This document shows positions 44,713 through 56,909 of a DNA stretch of 64,000 nt, piece by piece. The stretch comes from Ophiura sarsii (Eukaryota; Echinodermata; Ophiuroidea; Amphilepidida; Ophiuridae), in NCBI GenBank assembly GCA_035610835.1, contig CM069455.1, positions 45,958,074 to 46,022,073 of the forward strand. Direction: 5' to 3'. Position numbers and translations under genes: made by a program. The stretch's first letter is position 1. Each line of letters begins with the position of its first letter. The notes under the pieces were generated by a model, which saw nothing but the letters and a program-made list of their open reading frames with translations, had not been told where the DNA came from and ran no database searches.

Positions 44713-46320
44713 AAATAACTGATGAATTATAAATTGGTATTATTTTAGGCGTGATATTGATCGTAAAAGAACAATCTATTAAAGTGAACATTGTAGACTA
44801 TTTGGATAAAGTCAAAATTACAACTGAATATACACACATTTTGTCCAAAGAAATCATACAATTTGGGCTTGGGTCAAATATTTATTTCCAATTTGATTCA
44901 GTGACCGCTTGTAATTTGCATGATTGGTCACTAGTCCGGTCCGAGATGAGTGTTTCGGGGGGCCAATATAGACCCCACAAGACAGGACCAAATATAGAAG
45001 GGTTGGGTCAGGATTTGTAATGTGAAATTGTGAACAAATGGGCTGGTCAGACCTGATGGAACAGTTCTGGGGTTTTTCATCGCCAGAGTCTTCAAATCAA
45101 CTACTTAAAAAATTGAAAAATCACACCATCTGGGATATAAGAGAATGCATCGTGTGCATCGAGCCAAATCACACGTTCATTATTGGTACATCATAAGCAT
45201 TTACAGGGACAGTTAAATTGAACGCATATCAACACAGCCGTTTCTAGATTTGATTTCTGTGATCACAACTAGCTATGTCCAACCATGGATGGAGTCAAAT
45301 TTGCAGTTTGCGGTTTACCAAAATAGCAATCGTTTGCTTGAGTTTGAAAATGTGAAAAAAAGCCGAATGCCAAAATCAACCCCTCTGTATTAAATTCAAT
45401 GTTAATGCATGCAGTATCAGTGATGGGTTGCTCGGGGCATGATTGCATGGCGCCGGATCGCAGCCATCTCCTCTGCAGACTTGACGAAACCTCACTCCAC
45501 AAGACCCGTGTCACACTGTTAGTGTTAGCATCCTACTTTACACTGGTCTTAGGAACTTAACACCCTGCTAAATGGGGTAATTAGGATAGGATCCCACAGA
45601 GGTGACAGTTCAATTTAAATAGATTACGATAAGGAGAGTAAGGGAACTCTGCCATATGATGAGAGTAGGATCCCAGCGGATCATTCATATCAGCCATGTA
45701 TCTGCAACGCATTGAATCTTGGGGTCACTGTCAGTGACTCCGAGTGTCAACTTAAGTCGTCTCTGGTTGAAATTGCTGCCTCTGGCAGTTTCACATCAGA
45801 GAATATATTCTTACAACGTGTCCCATAATCCCATTCTTTCATTTCAATGGGCCCACGTCACATGAGGTTGAGCTCGCGTAAAGTACGCCTGGTCAACCTC
45901 ACCCCAAAATGGTCCCCTGGATCTCTGTTGTGCGCACTACGTCATCTCGACCTCAAGGCTCTGATTGGTTGGTGCTCAAACGTGAGAACTGAAAAACTCA
46001 TGAGCTTTTCCACGCACCATCATGCCCCACTGCGTCGGTGGTTAGTGGCGCAGCGGGAGCACTGCGTTGGTGGATACGGCGCAGCGTGACGATCGTTAAA
46101 AAGGCTTCAGTTTAAATTTGACCAATCAGGTGCTTTGGTGTTGTTGGTTGGCAGTATTTTGTGAGTTCAAGCATGCGTGCGCAGCCTGATCGAAGTGCGC
46201 CCACGTATGCCGAACTGTGGCCAGGAGATTATGTGCCGTAGGTCCATTCCTCTTCTGAAGTTTCTTTCCCGTACAACATGAGTTGGTGGTGATTAACACT
46301 TTCCACGCAGGCAGGTGTCT
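44713..46320. other. FoxO intron 1, no element recognised
   Basis: Unique-looking DNA. Short open frames (44751-45020, 45269-45514, 45847-46089) have no recognisable domain. CTGATTGGTTGG at 45961 and ACCAATCAGG at 46120 are inverted words of CCAAT type. Confidence 0.5.
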
Positions 46321-46329
46321 GCAGACCAG

Positions 46330-46615
46330 TTTGTGTACTACTCAATGGGCAACATTCTTGTGACCTTGTGCTTCTAAAATTAGAATATAGAACCATTAAA
46401 GTTATGCAACTCAAACTTTGGAATGTGACAATTTTAAGGATTACCTTCAGGTAAATACAAAACATTCAAGTTGAAAATCGGGCCAGCAGGGGATCATCCC
46501 GGTCTGTATCTATTCACACACCTTAATACAAACCCCAATGGAAATAAGCTTCAATCAAGGCTTTCTTGGGCTAGGCCCAACTAAATAACACAAAATCAGA
46601 ACATCTTCCTTTAAT
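46330..46615. repeat. partial copy of the 345-bp TTAA element family
   Basis: GTTTGTGTACTACTCAATGG and GCAACTCAAACTTTGGAA match the right half of 23242-23586. An insertion of about 110 bases at 46485-46590 separates two AAAATC(G/A)G words before the end ACATCTTCCTTTAA. Confidence 0.75.
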
Positions 46616-46723
46616 ATTAAAGCGAGGTGAGTAATCTGATTTTATCATGTTGCAATGCATTATGGGAATGTTACGATGTTCTTTCTCTCTGGTTTCAGTT
46701 GTAAACTTCCAAGCTGCTGATAG

Positions 46724-46950
46724 TTGGTAACTGTAAATGTGTAAATTTTTGCGTTTTAAATTTTCGCGCTTAACACATTTTAAACAAGTTTGCTTGTTTT
46801 TATTTTCGCGATTTTGACATAGACCTACCTACATACAAAAGGAATCTATTTGATTATTCGCGCATTTTTATTTTCGCGCTTGCTGATGTTAGCTGGAGAA
46901 GCGCGAAAATAAATGTAGCGCGAAAATTTCCACTTTTCCAGTTACAGCAT
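46724..46950. repeat. TTTTCGCG-type dispersed MITE, best-preserved copy
   Basis: The left end TAACTGTAAATGTG and right end CACTTTTCCAGTTA are inverted. The interior repeats ATTTTCGCGCTT and GCGCGAAAATAAATG in both orientations. Diverged copies are at 39660-39805, 48320-48490, 52480-52690 and 54310-54520. Confidence 0.65.
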
Positions 46951-47806
46951 CAATGGCACTGTCAGAGGCACGGTTCAACAGGTATGGAAAAATATGGACA
47001 ATTCAAGAAGCTCCCTGAAGGTCAACTTAGCAAATGGAGGGATATTTTTGTTTGTGAAAATTATATGTAAGAATTCGGAAGCAGTGGCGTAGCTAGGTCT
47101 TTCATACTGGAGGGGCGAGAAATAGCAGTGAATCGACAAGACTGGATACCGACTTAAGAAAATGTGCGCGTATCGCAAACATTTGTGTTTTTATTCTTAT
47201 TTTGCCATGATAACGTACACCTTGGCTCTAAATGAGCTCCTAAATATCTCACTTGTAGTAATTTGGGGGAAAATGTGTGCAAAGAAATTGCTATTTTTGT
47301 TCTAACTCAACTGACGACAGACTCAAATATTAGTGGGGCATCATTGCCAGGTAAAATGTGCCATTCTACTTCACCAGTGTGGCATATGTGAACCAGGGGG
47401 CTAGAGAATTTGAGCATCTCTAGTTGAAGTCAGTTGACACTTGACAGCTAGGGTCCCCCCTTTTTGGTTTAGAACCCCAACCTTTACAGATAAAACAGCA
47501 CGGCTGATCTCTTCCCTTTAACATTTGCCATGAATAGTGAACTACTTAAAGTATCCTACATTGGTATGCACGGCAGTTATGCCCAGGTACTGTGATAGCA
47601 TACCTGTCCTGCCCAGGTAAACTTTGATACCAGTAATAGTAGATAGACAAGAGGGCAGAGTTGTGAATCAAAGGCAAATTGCCATGGTCACTTCCCATTA
47701 ATATCTTGCTATATGGACAGTACAATTTCTGTGTGCAAGTGTTCACCGTATGGTTCGCCAAGTGGTTATGCGGAAGTAAAATGATCTGAACTGAACCTAT
47801 TATTAC

Positions 47807-47987
47807 CAGTGTCCGAATTAGAAAATAAAAGTTACCTGCACAACAGCAATATTTTCTAGAAAAATTGATTTTTCCCCTTAAAAATGGCTGAATATCACAA
47901 TTTTACATGCACACAGGCAAATGTTTACATGCACAGAGCCAAAGTTACATGCATTTGTGCATGTAAAACCCTCTATTTCGAACACTG
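47807..47987 (+). mobile_element. hAT-like MITE CAGTGTCCGAA family, copy 2 (181 bp)
   Basis: The ends are the same as copy 1. The target duplication ATTATTAC is exact at 47799-47806 and 47988-47995. Confidence 0.95.
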
Positions 47988-48004
47988 ATTATTACATGTA
48001 CATC

Positions 48005-48165
48005 CAGGGGTTCAAATACTTTTTGGGCTATGAGGTCTATTTTGAGCAAAATCTGCCAAAAATTGCCCCTTTAGTACATTTTACCATAAGCCACCATTTC
48101 TCAGGGGGCTATTTTGTGAAAACCAGGGCTAATCGGCCTCCCCCCACCGTGTATTTTGAGCCCTG
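48005..48165. mobile_element. hAT-like MITE, 161 bp
   Basis: The ends CAGGGGTTCAAATAC and GTATTTTGAGCCCTG form an imperfect terminal repeat. The flanks share GTACAT. It begins ten bases after the target duplication of the preceding MITE. Confidence 0.65.
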
Positions 48166-49072
48166 TACATAACTACATAGAAAGACTGACATGCATACCA
48201 TATGTACAGGTCATCAGTTCTGTTTAACATTTTCTATAGATTTTTTTGATGTCCAGGTAATGTGATGACAAACAATGTTTAGATACATTGAAGCCTACAT
48301 ATATCAGCTTCAGAGAACCGTGGAATTCTGATTTTCGCGCTACATTTATATTCACGAACAAACCAGCTACCGCGAAAATAACAACATGCGAAAACAGCAA
48401 ATATATTTCTTTCGCGTATAAGGTCTATGTGATGAAACTACAAATCGCGCATTAAACAAATACACAGTTATTAAGTCGAAAATAAAGCGTGAACATTACC
48501 GCTTTAACGATACCTGTTTTACTTCCCTTTAATATTGCTATGCATGGATAGCACACTAACTTCTTGTGTGTAAAGTGGTATAGTATTATCTATTGGTATG
48601 CAAGGCAGTTAGGCTGAAACCGGTATAACATTACAGGCTCAATTTACAGGTCAGTTTAGAAGACACTTTCAAATTACTTCAAGGAAACTAGAACGAGGCA
48701 CTATGCTTATTATTATAGATACTTCAGAGATATGTACTCTACTCTGCTGGCCATCTATACAGGTCAAGAGCAACTCAAACCTTGCTAGAGACCTGCCATT
48801 TTATTTGAATGCTATAGAACCAAAAGGTAGTTTGAAATATGTTGCTCAAATTCCTATGCTTTATTTAAGGGGAAGGGGTGGTGGGGTGGCCCATACTTTG
48901 GCCAATTTCAAGTATTTTTGTGCATTTCTAAAGATTTGCATTTGTATTTCACAGCCACATAAGTTTTTTACACTAACGTTATTCACACACATGACTGCTG
49001 AATTTTACGCCCTCATAAAAATGCAATCACTTCCCATTCAATCAATCTACCCCAACGACTTTGCTCCTCATA
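48166..49072. other. FoxO intron 1, repeat piece at 48320-48490, no gene seen
   Basis: 48320-48490 holds TTTTCGCGCTACATTTATA and further CGCGAAAAT words of the 46724 family. The 139-residue plus-strand frame at 48703-49122 runs into the next TTAA element and has no recognisable domain. Confidence 0.5.
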
Positions 49073-49076
49073 TTAA

Positions 49077-49283
49077 CCCCCTGAGAACTACCAGCCGATT
49101 GGTCAGAAAGATAGATACATGATTTATTGCACCAATCAGAGACATTTTTACAATAATTGTTTCCCTGATAAAGATTGGAGTGAAATATTTTACAAGCTGC
49201 ATTTTAATTGGCTATTCAAATGAGTATATCTTGCAATAAACCAATCAGAACCACTGTAAGATAGGCCGGTAGTGCCCAGGGGG
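49077..49283. mobile_element. TTAA-flanked MITE, third copy (207 bp)
   Basis: TTAA (49073-49076) plus CCCCCTGAGAACTACC, and GGTAGTGCCCAGGGGG plus TTAA (49284-49287). It has the same length as the copy at 42189 and is its reverse complement with moderate divergence. Confidence 0.88.
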
Positions 49284-49287
49284 TTAA

Positions 49288-51552
49288 CATGCGCTGCATG
49301 CGCATGAAGCGCACCAAATTTCTTGACTATTTATATGAATTTTGGTTTTAAACTGGCTTCTAAAATTATATTCCTGGATTAATGGCTGATGTGTAATCTG
49401 TAGTGAATTTTCTACATACATGTGTACAATACATGTAGTAAAGTGGTGGTTTGTTTGTGTACCCGTCTGCACGTTTACGCCCACGGTCACAAACAGCACT
49501 AGCTAGTTTTTCGCCAAACACATAACATTTGATATAAATTTCATTTATACCCTGGAAAAAGTGCTATAGGTTTCAAAAACGAGGTCTTTTTATAATCTCA
49601 TACAATTTTGAAGAAAAAAATGAATATTTCAATTTTCAACCATTTAATGCACACAAAATAACATGTGCTACATTATAATATATACATGTATGCAAGTTCT
49701 CTCCTTTGCCAAATGTCTATTTTTATTTAGAAATCTGCACAAATATTGTTTTGAAAAGTAAAGTGACCCACCCTAATTGCCTGTGCCTGAGCCATTAATA
49801 TATATTAAAGATAACCATTTATTCCTATAAAAGTGCACTAACGTCAGACTTAAGTACAGCGTAAGATTTTTAATGATAAAATTTAATATAGTCATAGTCT
49901 ATTATTATTATTAGTCTATTAGTATGGTAATAGTAGTGGGTCAAGGATATTACTTTAATTAATAGCAAAGAAAATACAATTAAATTTGTATCATATGTAC
50001 ATTGTCACAACCATAAGGTCTCTTTCCACGAATTGAACCAGCTAAATAAAAAAATGCAATCAATATTTTAATTTGAAAGTTAACTAGGGTGGGCGTTCAT
50101 GGAAGGGCGATATTTGCATGGATTGCTTCGAGTGTCAAAAACAAACAAAAAACAAAAAGGGGGAAATGAAATAGTATGTTTGGAGCATCAAGGTGACGCT
50201 TTCGGAAATATTTGTTGAGGGTACTGAATGTAGGAAGGAACAAGACAGAATTATGGGTATCTATCTATTGACTAATTTAAAAATAGACCAAACAAATTTG
50301 ACCCGGGGGACCTGGGGATAGCGGGGATTAGGGCCTGGACGTACAAATTTCTGATGTGACCCCGAGTACAGTCGTGTATGATCCCCGAGTACAGTCGTGT
50401 ATGATCCCCGCATGTGTTATTAGGCTTATTCCGTCCAGCGCATCACATCTCTAGCTTTAATATGTATAGCTACATTTGTGTACCTTTGCGTACGTCCCGG
50501 CTAGTGGGGGCACAGTTTGTACGTCCCTGTACACTCCCCCGCATAGCCTGGCACTTTTTTTTGTACATTTGTGTAGTCCCCCGCATGGTCCCCGCCATGC
50601 CCCGGGTCTCGGGCTTGCAATTGATAAGTGCATAATTTGGACCTGAGTGTAAATCGAGCCCTGGTTGTAAGACTCTATTGTATTGATGTAAAAATAAGTT
50701 GTACCGTATTAGTCAGTATTTGTCGCTTTGACCACTTTTGATTAGGTGCTTTTAGAAATGTCGCTTTATTATTATTTATTATTATTATTATTAAATTCAA
50801 GATAATTGTTCAACCCAGTTGGCATTCAATGTGTCTTAGCATGAAATGAAAGTATACTTTCAATGGTCTTAGTGAACCACTACCACTACATGTACCACCC
50901 ACCCACTCCATACCCTAAAATACCATGGAAACCCTAACGATATCATAAGCTTGGAATTATTACGTTCATGTATGGACAGGAGCTCGCCACACTAATTCAT
51001 TACGGACTTTGCCCGTTTTTGACACCTGTAATCTCCCTAATCATCGCTTAATTACGCAACATTATCTAAAACAAACAGCCGTGAGTAAATTGGGCTGACA
51101 GTTTGGTGACATGATTACACTGGCTCTCGACTCATTAAAATGTACCCATTCAACATGTAGTAGGCCTACACTTTTTCAATTTTGCTCTTTGTTAAAGATA
51201 TTGCAACCTGAAGGATAGGTGACTAACCAAACCGTAGTTCCTGTACTCTAACCCATGCAACAGGCCTATAATTAATAGATCATCGGGGGGCTTTCTCAGT
51301 CAAGATTAACGAACTTGTAACAATAGTGTTATTGTAGTAACACGATTCAAACACGGGGAAAACCCGAATTCACATTCAAGGCTCTGATTCAAGCTATTAG
51401 TTGACTGACACTAGCAGTAGCATACTGGTGATGAATTCAGTTGTGTAGATCATATATATCACAAAAATTTGAAACGGAGTTCACTAGATATTTAATACCC
51501 TAAAGATGGCTGCCGTGTGAGTGACATCAGCCCTGATGTGATGATGTGACTA
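49288..51552. other. FoxO intron 1, no gene seen
   Basis: It contains a 23-bp direct duplication (GAGTACAGTCGTGTATGATC) at about 50362-50407 and a (TTA)n run at 50767-50792. TGTAAATCGAGCCCTGG at 50650 looks like a hAT-type right end without a clear partner. Confidence 0.45.
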
Positions 51553-51554
51553 TA

Positions 51555-51775
51555 GTTTGATCAGTTCAAAATTGGCGAAGCCTTCTTACAGCAGCAAATG
51601 AATACAGAAAGATGCGGGCATATGAAGACAACAAGCGTACTGTTCATTACATTGTGACACATGCTTGCGGCCAAAACGGTGTGCGTATGGCCATAATCGT
51701 GCGCATACGCTTGGATTACTTTTGTGTGCGGCGAGATAAAACATATATTTCTTGCCAATTTGGAACTGATCAAAC
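51555..51775. mobile_element. TA-flanked MITE, 221 bp, complete reference copy of its family
   Basis: The ends are GTTTGATCAGTTCAAAATTG and CAATTTGGAACTGATCAAAC. TA lies on each side (51553-51554 and 51776-51777). Fragments or interrupted copies are at 10265, 11431-12190, 12505 and 54540-54640. Confidence 0.85.
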
Positions 51776-51777
51776 TA

Positions 51778-53198
51778 CAATGTATAGAACTACATACAGA
51801 TTGTGGTCTGTATATATTTTCTCCCTGACATTCATATCATACAGATAATACTTTGGCAACCATTCTTACTCGACCTCTTGAATAACGGAGCGACAGCCGC
51901 TCACATGGCAATCTGGCTACACCATATCAACATGGACATTTGTGCGCAACATTAAATTTCACACTTTTCACGCTCCAAGCACATTGCAATCTAGAATCAT
52001 GGAAATATCAATAGGGCATGTAATTGTAGGCTGTTGTGTTGGCCTATTGAACCAGAGAGATGATCGAAAGTTCAAACTGCAAGGTGGTTTTTTTTAAATG
52101 AGCAAAATGGTCCAAAATTGACAAAGTGCGAAAATATAATTGAGTGAAAAATAGCTCTTTTACAGGGCATTCTTCCTATCCTGTGACCTGGTTTAGTATG
52201 GCACCCATAGGCCTAAAAAGAATCTATGCTTTGTTTGCCATATTATTTGACCAATAAAAGTGTAGCCTGGAGTGAAATGAAGAAGTTCACACATAACGTA
52301 AAAAGACGGGTCGGCGTTCGACAGTTAATGATCCAATCTTTGGCAAAGACTACATTTCTTGTTGTGTTTATTTTTTATAAGTTTCCGTGAGTTTTGTTAG
52401 AAAAATAATTTTAAAATTTCAGAAAATACCCATATCCTTGCCCTATTTATATATTATGACAAGCCAAAAAGTACTGTAATGCATGAAACTTTTGTGTGCA
52501 TTTTAATTTTGCGAATTTTGCAAGGGCATCAAATTAGCGAAAATGTTCCTGTAATAATGCACACAAAAATGTATTCCATGACTACAAGCCAGCCAGTCAA
52601 GAACTTTGCAGTTGCGAAATTTTCATGCCAGGAAAATGACCACTATTGGTAAATTGTAATTCACGAAAATTTCATGTTGTCATATTAAGTAATTTAGGCG
52701 TATCTATAACTAAATAATTTCCTATCTCTTACATAGTCTTATGTAAGACAGTTTCTTACAAAGTCTTATGTAAGACAGTTTGAAGTGACCAGGCTACAAT
52801 TAAAGATCTCTAATGATTCTGCTAATGGAAACTAATTTCTGATTCCTGTCAAAGATTAGCAAATCATTATTTCATATCAAACCTTATTTTGACCAATTGT
52901 CCAGTTAACGAGTTGAATATGTCCGATGCCCACATGAACAATTTTCAAATAATGATAATCTATTTGTACAGTGTACACCATAGCCTGACATACATTATGT
53001 AGGTCCTAAAAACGGATGCCCAGAATGTAGACACAAGTTCAGCATGAGCAAGTTCAGTAGGTACATGTAGGAAGCATAACCGGGTAATGTCGACTTTGAC
53101 GCAGTGTCGCAGTTCATGTTTGTAGTCCCTAGTTGCCAGCCCTTTGTCCTGGAAGTAGGCCTACATGCACACTTTGCACCCCCCCCCCCCCCCCCCCA
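51778..53198. other. FoxO intron 1 with a TTTTCGCG-type fragment, no gene seen
   Basis: 52480-52690 carries the TTTTGCGAATTTTGC and CGAAATTTTCATG words of the 46724 family. 52729-52782 is a short tandem of GTCTTATGTAAGACAGTTT with internal hairpins. A run of about 20 C is at 53179-53197. Confidence 0.5.
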
Positions 53199-53837
53199 AT
53201 TGTAAGGAGAGCCTCAAACTGGTACCGCATTGAATGGGTCTATTCCATAACTTTATGTAACTAGTTCGACTCTCTCTGCACAATATGACTAGTCATGCAC
53301 CCATTGCCTATTCCGCCCATTGTGAGGAGAGCATCAAACTGGTACCACATTGAATGGGTCTATTCCATAACTTTATTTAACTAGTTCGACTCTCTCTGCA
53401 CAATATGACTAGGCATGCACCCATTGCCTATTCCGCCCATTGTGAGGAGAGCCTCAAACTGGTACCACATCGAATGGGTCTATTCCATAACTTTATGTAA
53501 CTAGTTCGACTCTCTCTGCACAATATGACTACATGTACATGTAGGCATGCACCCATTGCCCATTCCGCCCATTGTGAGGAGAGCCTCAAACTGGTACCAC
53601 ATTGAATGGGTCTATTCCATAACTTTATGGCCTCAAACTGGTACCACATCGAATGGGTCTATTCCATAACTTTATGTAACTAGTTCGACTCTCTCTGCAC
53701 AATATGACTACATGTAGGCATGCACCCATTGCCCATTCTGCCCATTGTGAGGAGAGCCTCAAACTGGTACCACATTGAATGGGTCTATTCCATAACTTTA
53801 TGTAACTGGTTCGACTCTCTCTGCACAATATGACTGG
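53199..53837. repeat. 120-bp tandem array, about five units
   Basis: ATTGTGAGGAGAGC-type unit starts are at 53199, 53319, 53439, 53571 and 53744, with a truncated unit at 53572-53628. One unit has an extra ACATGTACATGT. As 120 is a multiple of three, minus-strand frames stay open through it. The protein is not recognised and reading it as coding is not supported. Confidence 0.92.
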
Positions 53838-53954
53838 TTAGCAGTGAGACATTGTGATGCAACACTTTTATTCATTTTGATTCCAGTTTGAGGTTCCCCT
53901 CGCAAATAGCAGATCTGCGCAAAGAGCGGATAGTTTCATGTGATGGGTAGTAGC

Positions 53955-54235
53955 CAGGGGTCGCATTCTGACGCGTCTGCTAGTCTCGCTTTCTTGTTTG
54001 ACGCGTCAATTTTCAAATTGGAAAGACTTGCGGGTCCCGATCAAAATTGAAGGGACCCCTTAAATTGATGATGTATGAAAATGGAAGCCTTCAGAAATTC
54101 TGTAAACATATCCATCCTTTGCTCACAATATAAATTCATTAAAACTGTTTGTAAAAAAGTAAAACTTTGGAAGTCCTACGGGGTCCTGAAAAATGTCATG
54201 GGACCTCTCACATTTTTGATCCAGTGCTATCCCTG
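53955..54235. mobile_element. hAT-like element with GTAGTAGC duplication, 281 bp
   Basis: The ends are CAGGGGTCGCATT and AGTGCTATCCCTG. The duplication GTAGTAGC is exact at 53947-53954 and 54236-54243. GGGTCCCGATCAAAATTG and GGGACCTCTCACATTTTTG in the interior recall the element at 35487. Confidence 0.88.
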
Positions 54236-54309
54236 GTAGTAGCCCTGATGATCATGATACAGATACATGATCCCTGTTATTATTCATAGCTGAAAAGTGA
54301 AAGGTCTGT

Positions 54310-54641
54310 GGTACAATACTGTAAAATAGCCATTTTTGCGCCTGTAATTTTTCGCGCTTTGCACATTTTGAACAACTATGCTTTTTTTATTTTCGCGATT
54401 TTGAGCTTCCAAACATACAAAATGAATATATTCGCACATTTTTATTTTCACGCTTGCTGATTTTAGCGCGATAAGCGCAAACATAAATGTAGCGCTAAAA
54501 GTATATTGCAGCAAGGGATGATGGAAACTGGAGTTCTGTCAAGTGTTTTGTCGCTGTTCTGTCAAAACTTTGTATGTTTTTCGGGCGGAGTGAGATAAAA
54601 ACTGAATATTTCTTGGCAATTTGGATCCCGATTAAACAATC
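54310..54641. repeat. TTTTCGCG-type fragment followed by a TA-MITE fragment
   Basis: 54315-54515 is a copy of the 46724 family. 54575-54641 matches the right end of the 51555 family (GAGATAAAAACTGAATATTT, TTGGCAATTTGGA) up to the point where the next element inserted. Confidence 0.6.
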
Positions 54642-54976
54642 AGGGGTAGAATTTCGCTGCGAATCCGCGAATCGATTCGCGTCAAATCACTACCGCACGA
54701 ATCCAGTTGGATTCCCGCAAAAAAAAATTTAAAAAAATACTTTTCTTATTTTGTAAGTCCAAAACAGGACATTAGATGACTGGTAGTTGACCCTTAGTCA
54801 ACAAACATGCCGAATTTGGAAGTTTTGCAAGCTTATAGCCTTATTCTGGATATTATTTTCATTAATTTCGCAATAATCCATGGTTTCTCAAAATTGGCGA
54901 GAATCTGGATTCTCGCAAAATCCTTCCGCGAGAATCTTAACAGATTCTCGGCGGTTGGTTACGAAATTCTACCCCT
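54642..54976. mobile_element. MITE of the AGGGGTAGAATTTCG family, 335 bp
   Basis: The ends are AGGGGTAGAATTTCG and CGAAATTCTACCCCT. The flanks AAACAATC and GAACAATC agree at seven of eight bases. Subterminal CGCGAATC and GAGAATC words are inverted to each other. Confidence 0.85.
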
Positions 54977-55084
54977 GAACAATCGCACTGAACTTGTTTG
55001 AGGAAACGATGCCCATCGGAATATATGACCGACATGTAGCAACCTATATAAATTTCAAGGAATAGAACTTGGAAGGAAACCTTT

Positions 55085-55209
55085 TCCTCCCCAGGTTCAA
55101 TGATATTGATTTGGCTACCATCCAATGTATCAATGTAGTACCTTCCTACATAGGCCAAACGACTATCTGTGGCCAAACCCAGTGCTAACCACAAAACAAT
55201 GCAACGCAA
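55085..55209 (-). other. open stretch faintly like an LDL-receptor class B repeat (tentative)
   Basis: The minus-strand frame reads ALGLATDSRLAYVGRYYIDT followed by LDGSQINI. YWTD repeats of LDL-receptor relatives have a similar GLA.D..., aromatic-x-D and LDGS spacing. A TTTGTGGTTAG before CACTGGG could be an acceptor. The match is weak, no second repeat is seen, and chance is quite possible. Confidence 0.15.
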
Positions 55210-56223
55210 GGCATGTTCCTGATATCAGGGGTTAAAAGTTGAACCAAATTCCCATACCCTTACTCATGAATGGAACTTGGTGCAAACTCTAGCAGTGCGA
55301 AGAGGAACAATGTTAAACCATTTTCAATTGTAAAATAATTGGACCTATTCTAGGCCTACATGTAGTAGGCCTAAATTGATTATCAAATAAGATCATGTTC
55401 AATTCTTTTCTTCTGATAATGAATCTTCATAACCAATGTTTCGGTCAAAATTGGCCATTCATATTTCCCCTTCTATTTGTTATGTTTTAAAAATGATTTT
55501 GCAAAACTAATTCCTCTATTATCATCATTTTTTTGCATGTCATACCTCTCTGACCATGAAGCTACATTAGTTTCATGCTCTGACAGGGCATATTATCTCC
55601 AATTTATTTGTGGTTACCTAGCAACACATCCTGTCAAATTAATTTGGAATACTTTTCTTTAAAGCCCATATTTTGCGTACAATTTTTTAGGGGAAAATGC
55701 AAAATAAAGCCGAGTGAATATTGCACCCCATAGGCCTATAATTTGTGTTCTGTGTTCCTCATTTACCAAGGCAGATGCAGCTTGTAGTACTGAAGCAAGT
55801 CAAAGCCAAATCTGCCAGAATCCTCGGATTCATGGCCTTGAAATAGCACCCGTCCGCCGCCGCGCCTGGCCATAGCCGGCAACTTTTGCGTCGGGTGGGT
55901 GAAGATACAAAAGTACCCGCCAGACTGACAGGTAAAATGTTTTGAACTTGCAGTTTAAGTGTGTTACACTGGCTGGTGGAATTTGTTGGTTGGAGGCAGG
56001 TATTTTTTGTGTGTTACCTGCCCGACTGGCTGGTTGAGAAAAAATCTTAAGTTCCAGCCCTGCTCACGAGTCACAATCTTCAGGGCCCTCAACCCCCTTA
56101 ATTAAAATTGGGTATCAGTATCACGATGCAAACTGTGTAATAATATTCATGAGTCTCTTTTGATAATCTACAGACTGTACAGTTAAAGCCCTAGCAGAAT
56201 ACAAAATTGCCAACATGGTACGG
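55210..56223. repeat. FoxO intron 1, diverged hAT-like MITE at 55831-56062
   Basis: 55831-56062 shares GAAATAGCACCCG, CAAAAGTACCCG and GTTCCAGCCCTG with the element at 11901-12115. TAGGCCTAC/GTAGGCCTA at 55351-55373 is a perfect nine-base hairpin. No gene is seen. Confidence 0.6.
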
Positions 56224-56225
56224 TA

Positions 56226-56907
56226 TACCGTATTATCCTTATTAAGCGCCCAAGGGCCGTTAGCAAAGTCATTTTGGGTGGGCGCTTATTAACTGTCGAA
56301 TTCGGCAAGGTTGCACAAGTTAACGGTTTAAAATTTGGGGGGGAAACCAACATTGCGGCGTCGCAGTGGTCTCACTGTGGCCACATTCAAGGGCTTAGGC
56401 AGCCAGCCGTGTAGGGAGTGTTTTACACTCCCACTTTTGTAAATTCACAGTTTTTACACTCCCAGTTTTTGTCCACATGGCCTATACTTTGTACACAAAT
56501 TATTAAATTTACACTCCCAGTTTTTTGAATTTATACACATTTACACTCCCACATCTTCAAATCCTGCCTAAGACCTTGGCACATTACATGACGTCAATGT
56601 TCCGACAAGCTTCAAGTGCCCTTCCGAAAACTTCGTTTATTCTAGGTAGTTTTGAGCATGCGCGTTGTTGTATTTATGTAAGCCGTGAATAAAAACAAAG
56701 ATGGTGGCTCGCATTAGACAGAGTGGGAGCGGCGGCGGCGATCGAACCAGGCTTACTGGTACTGCTTTACTGAAGGACGCCATGGTTGAAAAATGTTGTT
56801 GTACAGTGCTACGGTAATTGAAAAGGTGGGCACTTATATATAAGGGATTGTTTGTTGGTAGTCATTGAGAAAAAAGGGCATGGGCGCTTAATAGGGATAA
56901 TACCGTA
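56226..56907. mobile_element. transposon with TACCGTATTATCC ends, about 680 bp
   Basis: The left end TACCGTATTATCC, then TATTAAGCGCCC, pairs with a right end that reads GGGCGCTTAATAGGGATAAT then ACCGTA. The interior repeats TTTACACTCCCA several times. A relative lies at 61622-62070. Confidence 0.75.
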
Positions 56908-56909
56908 TT

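Noticed and set aside
48703..49122. 139-residue plus-strand open frame as a gene
   Set aside because: It ends inside a TTAA MITE and shows no recognisable motif.
54937..55209. Complete gene on the minus strand
   Set aside because: The frame runs into the AGGGGTAG element at its far end. Only a short part has even a weak resemblance to a known repeat domain.
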